Assembly (NCBI GenBank): GCA_015231395.1
Contig: JADGBP010000042.1
Location: 1 to 8,851, forward strand
Reading direction: 5' to 3'
Source of the DNA: Desulfamplus sp.
GTDB taxonomy: Bacteria > Desulfobacterota > Desulfobacteria > Desulfobacterales > Desulfobacteraceae
Length of the DNA stretch: 8,851 nucleotides
Shown here one piece after another: positions 5,664 through 8,851 of this stretch (the first letter of the stretch is position 1; each line of letters begins with the position of its first letter). The translations under genes were made by a program, and so were the position numbers. The notes below the pieces were generated by a model that was not told the DNA's origin, ran no database searches, and was given only the letters and a program-made list of their open reading frames with translations.

Positions 5664-7136
5664 ATGAGTAATATATATACTGAAGAGGGATTGTCTTTTG
5701 ATGATGTGCTTCTGATTCCCGAATATTCAGCTATTTTGCCTGATGAGGTTCAAACTCATACAAGACTGACCAAAAATCTGGATATTAATATTCCAATTGT
5801 TAGTGCAGCTATGGATACTGTAACCGAGGCACTTACATCTATAAGCATGGCAAGGGCAGGCGGACTTGGCTTTATCCACCGGAATCTTTCAATTAAAGAT
5901 CAGGCAGTGGAAGTTGACAGAGTAAAGAAGTCAGAAAGTGGGATGATTGTGGATCCTATTACAATATCTCCTGAGGCTTCTATTGCAAGTGTCCTTGAGA
6001 TCATGTCAAAATATAGAATTTCAGGAATTCCGGTAACTGAAGGGGACAAACTGGTTGGCATTGTAACCAACAGGGATCTCAGATTTGAAACAGAACTTCA
6101 GAAACCTGCCCGTGATGTGATGACCAAAGAAAATCTGGTTACAGTTAGGGAAGGGTGTTCTCTTGAAGAGTCCAAGAAAATGCTGCACGAACATAGAATT
6201 GAAAAACTCCTTGTGGTTGATAAGGCGGGGAAACTCACTGGGCTGATTACAATAAAGGACATTGAAAAAATAAAGAAATATCCAAATGCCTGCAAGGACT
6301 CCATGGGGCGCTTGAGAACAGGTGCGGCAATTGGTGTTGGAGCTGACATGATGACACGGGTGGAAGCTCTTTTAAAGGCAGGAGCGGACGTTCTTGTGAT
6401 TGATACGTCTCACGGACACTCAATGAATGTCATCAATTCTGTTAAAAAGATAAAACACGCTTTTCCTGATGCTCAGGTCATTGCCGGTAATGTTGCCACC
6501 GCAGCCGGTGCAAAGGCACTTATTGACGCGGGTTGCGATGCTGTGAAGATCGGAATTGGTCCGGGTTCTATCTGTACCACCAGAATTGTGGCAGGTGTTG
6601 GAATTCCTCAATTTTCCGCAATACGCAATTGCAAGGAGATATCTGATAAAACTGGCGTGCCAATCATTGCGGACGGAGGTATTAAGTTTTCTGGAGATAT
6701 TGCCAAAGCTCTTGGTGGAGGAGCACACTCTGTTATGCTCGGCGGGCTTCTGGCTGGTACTCAGGAGAGTCCAGGTGAAATAGTCATATTTCAAGGCAGA
6801 AAATATAAAGCATATCGGGGTATGGGCTCTGTGGAAGCCATGAAACAGGGAAGCAGTGACCGATATTATCAAAAAGATCATGACGATGATGAGACTCTTG
6901 TGCCTGAAGGTATTGTAGGCAGAATTCCTTACAGAGGCACAGTCAGGGAAAATCTTGTGCAGATGCTTGGGGGTCTCAAGGCTGGAATGGGCTATCTTGG
7001 AGCATCAACTATTGAAGAATTGAGGCAAAAAGCTCAATTTGTGAAAATTACGGCAGCAGGACTTCGTGAAAGCCATGTTCATGATGTCATTATTACCAAG
7101 GAAGCACCTAATTATAGTGTTGAGAGCATGAAGTAA
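5664..7136 (+). CDS. guaB: Inosine-5'-monophosphate dehydrogenase
   Basis: GuaB catalyses IMP + NAD+ + H2O to XMP + NADH, the committed step of GMP synthesis, as a cytoplasmic tetramer. The 490-residue length matches bacterial IMPDH (about 485-490). The N-terminal barrel segment has [10 protein letters not shown] (10-19) and the substrate-loop region AAMDTVTE (48-55). Two CBS domains lie at about 95-145 and 153-205. The catalytic loop [17 protein letters not shown] (297-313) carries the nucleophile Cys304. The IMP phosphate site DGGIKFSGD is at 337-345, and the flap contains Arg400-Tyr401, matching the catalytic Arg-Tyr pair. GGAGG lies seven bases before the ATG. guaA, a frequent partner, is not next to it here. 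A long inverted-repeat element occupies the leader region. Confidence 0.97.
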   Translation: MSNIYTEEGLSFDDVLLIPEYSAILPDEVQTHTRLTKNLDINIPIVSAAMDTVTEALTSISMARAGGLGFIHRNLSIKDQAVEVDRVKKSESGMIVDPITISPEASIASVLEIMSKYRISGIPVTEGDKLVGIVTNRDLRFETELQKPARDVMTKENLVTVREGCSLEESKKMLHEHRIEKLLVVDKAGKLTGLITIKDIEKIKKYPNACKDSMGRLRTGAAIGVGADMMTRVEALLKAGADVLVIDTSHGHSMNVINSVKKIKHAFPDAQVIAGNVATAAGAKALIDAGCDAVKIGIGPGSICTTRIVAGVGIPQFSAIRNCKEISDKTGVPIIADGGIKFSGDIAKALGGGAHSVMLGGLLAGTQESPGEIVIFQGRKYKAYRGMGSVEAMKQGSSDRYYQKDHDDDETLVPEGIVGRIPYRGTVRENLVQMLGGLKAGMGYLGASTIEELRQKAQFVKITAAGLRESHVHDVIITKEAPNYSVESMK

Positions 7137-7168
7137 ATACCCCCTACCCGAAGGAATTGTCACATTAT

Positions 7169-8797
7169 ATGAAAAAAATGAATCTTAAGTTGTCTGCATG
7201 CATGATGGTTAAAAATGAAGAAGAGATGCTGTTAAGATGCCTTAACAGTATCAAACATCTTGTAGATGAAATTATAGTTGTTGATACAGGTTCCACAGAT
7301 AGCACCATTGCAATTGCCGAATCGTTTGGAGCAAAGATATACCATCATCCCTGGGAGCAGGATTTCAGCAAACACCGCAATCAGTCCATAAACTATGCAA
7401 CAGGAGATTGGTTTATCATTATTGATGCTGATGAAGAGCTGGATGCATATCATTTAAAAAAAGAGGATTTAAAAATCAAACTTCGAAAAGCTCCTCGAGA
7501 GTTGCACTGTTTTTTAATCAATCTTTTGGATAAAGACACTAATGGCAATATATCAACTGTTGCAAAAAGTGCCAGAATATTCAGAAACAGAGTCGGGGTT
7601 GAGTATAGAGGTCTTGTTCATAACACTGCATACTATTCTGGTAAAGTCATGGAGCTTGACCTGAATTTATTTCATTACGGGTATGCTTTGCCAGCTCCGC
7701 AGATGCAGGCAAAGTATAAACGCACATCTTCAATGCTGCTCAAAAGAATTGAAAATGATCCAAATGACTATGCCGCATATTTTTATCTGTGTCAGGTGTA
7801 TATGCAGATGGAAGAGCCAAGGCAGGCAATTAAATATGCTCAGCAATGTCTTGATATTCTGCCAACAGAGAAGCAGAGTAAAATTGATATCTCTTTTTAT
7901 TATTCCCTGTATCACAGTATCGCAATATCATACATGACTCTGAATGAATATGATGATGCTGAGAAGACTGCACGTAAAGGGCTTGAACTCCTTCCAGATG
8001 AGATTGACCTCTATTATGACCTTGCTTGCATTGGTTATTTTAGTAATAATTTTGGATTGATTATTGAAGGATCGGAAAAATATCTTAGAGTCCTTGATGA
8101 ATTCAAAAACAAGAGTTTGCGTGCAAGTACAAGATTTGTTTTTTCTATATCAACGGGAATTCAGCTTACTTTGGAATATTGGCTGATGACTGCATATATA
8201 GCTAACAAAAGGTTCAAGGATTCGTTTGAAATATGGGATCGGAACAAGGAACTCATGATCAATAAGCCCTTATTTCAAAAAGAGCTACTTTTGAATCTTG
8301 AGCGTAATGATGCGTGGGATTTTATCCAAAAAGTTGTTTTATATCTGTTTGATAATCTGGAAAGTCTCAATATAGAAAGCCGTAAAATAATCCTTTCATA
8401 TCTTGTTTTCTGTTTGAGAAGAGAGGAAAATTACGAGTTTCTTGAAACAGCAATAACAAATTACCTTGGTTTGATTGAAGATTACAAAGAAATTCCAGAG
8501 GATACTGCCATAATTTTATCTGAATTTTTGTTGAAAAAAAATTTGGGTAATTTTTTTCTCGACATAACCCTTTCGCTTTTTGAAAAACAGCTTACAAACA
8601 GAATAAAGATGATTGATAATGCCGAAATAATCGCCAACGGATACAGTCTGATTGCAAAACAGCAGAAAAAAAATATAAAAGGTTTTTTACTTGCTTCGCT
8701 GTGTTTCAATATTTCATGGGGTTTAACAGAAGACATTCTCTATATTGAAGAACTTACTGATATTTACAATCAGCAGAAAAGTCTGGGTATGCTCTGA
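7169..8797 (+). CDS. Family 2 glycosyltransferase with C-terminal TPR-like repeats
   Basis: The product is a probable cytoplasmic sugar transferase, 542 residues from the chosen ATG. The GT-A fold of GT2 is visible: SACMMVKNEEEMLLRCL (9-25), nucleotide-binding DTGSTD (39-44), and the metal-binding DxD region IIDADEE (84-90). HNTAYYSG follows at 151-158. From about 183 the sequence becomes helical, with TPR-like units at about 200-233 (DYAAYFYLCQVY...AIKYAQQCLDILP) and about 245-305. The remaining 230 residues are helical and unassigned. The frame opens with TTG at 7157, but that codon directly abuts AAGGAA. The ATG at 7169 gives a 12-base spacing and is preferred; ATG 7178 is possible. It lies 32 bases after guaB and is probably co-transcribed. 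Acceptor and sugar cannot be told from sequence. GT2-TPR proteins modify surface polysaccharide, lipids or proteins. Confidence 0.86.
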   Translation: MKKMNLKLSACMMVKNEEEMLLRCLNSIKHLVDEIIVVDTGSTDSTIAIAESFGAKIYHHPWEQDFSKHRNQSINYATGDWFIIIDADEELDAYHLKKEDLKIKLRKAPRELHCFLINLLDKDTNGNISTVAKSARIFRNRVGVEYRGLVHNTAYYSGKVMELDLNLFHYGYALPAPQMQAKYKRTSSMLLKRIENDPNDYAAYFYLCQVYMQMEEPRQAIKYAQQCLDILPTEKQSKIDISFYYSLYHSIAISYMTLNEYDDAEKTARKGLELLPDEIDLYYDLACIGYFSNNFGLIIEGSEKYLRVLDEFKNKSLRASTRFVFSISTGIQLTLEYWLMTAYIANKRFKDSFEIWDRNKELMINKPLFQKELLLNLERNDAWDFIQKVVLYLFDNLESLNIESRKIILSYLVFCLRREENYEFLETAITNYLGLIEDYKEIPEDTAIILSEFLLKKNLGNFFLDITLSLFEKQLTNRIKMIDNAEIIANGYSLIAKQQKKNIKGFLLASLCFNISWGLTEDILYIEELTDIYNQQKSLGML

Positions 8798-8849
8798 ATT
8801 TTAATGTTTTTTCAGACAGAAAAGCCTGGGTATGCTCTGAATTTTAATG
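8774..8849 (+). repeat. Tandem duplication of the glycosyltransferase gene tail
   Basis: The 33 bases at 8774-8806, which include the last codons and TGA stop, recur at 8817-8849 with one difference (T to C at 8826) and a 43-base period. A short T-rich joint (TTTTTTCAGA) lies between copies. In the gene frame the single change would be synonymous (AGT to AGC, Ser). The array runs to the window edge, so more copies may follow. Confidence 0.75.
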
Positions 8850-8851
8850 CT

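Noticed and set aside
6420..6881. Long minus-strand open frame of 153 codons inside guaB
   Set aside because: It lies wholly within the unmistakable guaB coding sequence, and its translation has no recognisable domain or low-complexity-free protein character. It is a shadow frame.

Overview
The window is an AT-rich stretch of a Gram-negative bacterial chromosome. It carries eight convincing protein genes and several non-coding repeats, with no RNA genes or CRISPR array seen. The gene set is two type IV pilus retraction ATPases beside a DivIVA-domain protein and a YggT protein, an outer-membrane-type NlpC/P60 lipoprotein, EngB, GuaB and a TPR glycosyltransferase. This would fit a Desulfobacterota/deltaproteobacterial genome, perhaps Desulfobacterales. 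That placement is inference from gene content and neighbourhood, not from a marker gene.

Left part (38-3438, all minus strand). Read in the direction of transcription, the order is yggT, DivIVA-domain gene, pilT, then a second PilT-type ATPase (pilU-like). Spacers are 118, 179 and 59 bases. PilT and PilU power retraction of type IV pili at the inner face of the membrane. DivIVA-type coiled-coil proteins mark curved or polar membrane, and YggT is a small membrane protein often linked to division or polarity genes. The block therefore reads as a cell-pole/surface-motility neighbourhood. The pilT leader contains three copies of a TTATTGATCAAAT-type repeat.

Middle (3439-3983, no gene). This 545-base spacer is a patchwork: a 20-bp tandem repeat, a probable end of an IS3-type insertion sequence with the last codons of its transposase, and a compact 103-bp element with 20-bp inverted ends.

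Right part. engB (minus) diverges from an NlpC/P60 lipoprotein gene (plus). The lipoprotein gene is flanked by copies of one repeat sequence: a single arm upstream (about 4604-4650), and downstream a 211-bp element with long inverted arms (5419-5629) lying just before guaB. guaB is followed after 32 bases by a glycosyltransferase with TPR repeats, probably on the same transcript. The tail of that gene, stop codon included, is duplicated 43 bases further on at the window edge.

I found no clearly new multi-gene system. The most unusual material is non-coding: the repeat family around the lipoprotein gene, the patchwork spacer, and the duplicated gene tail.
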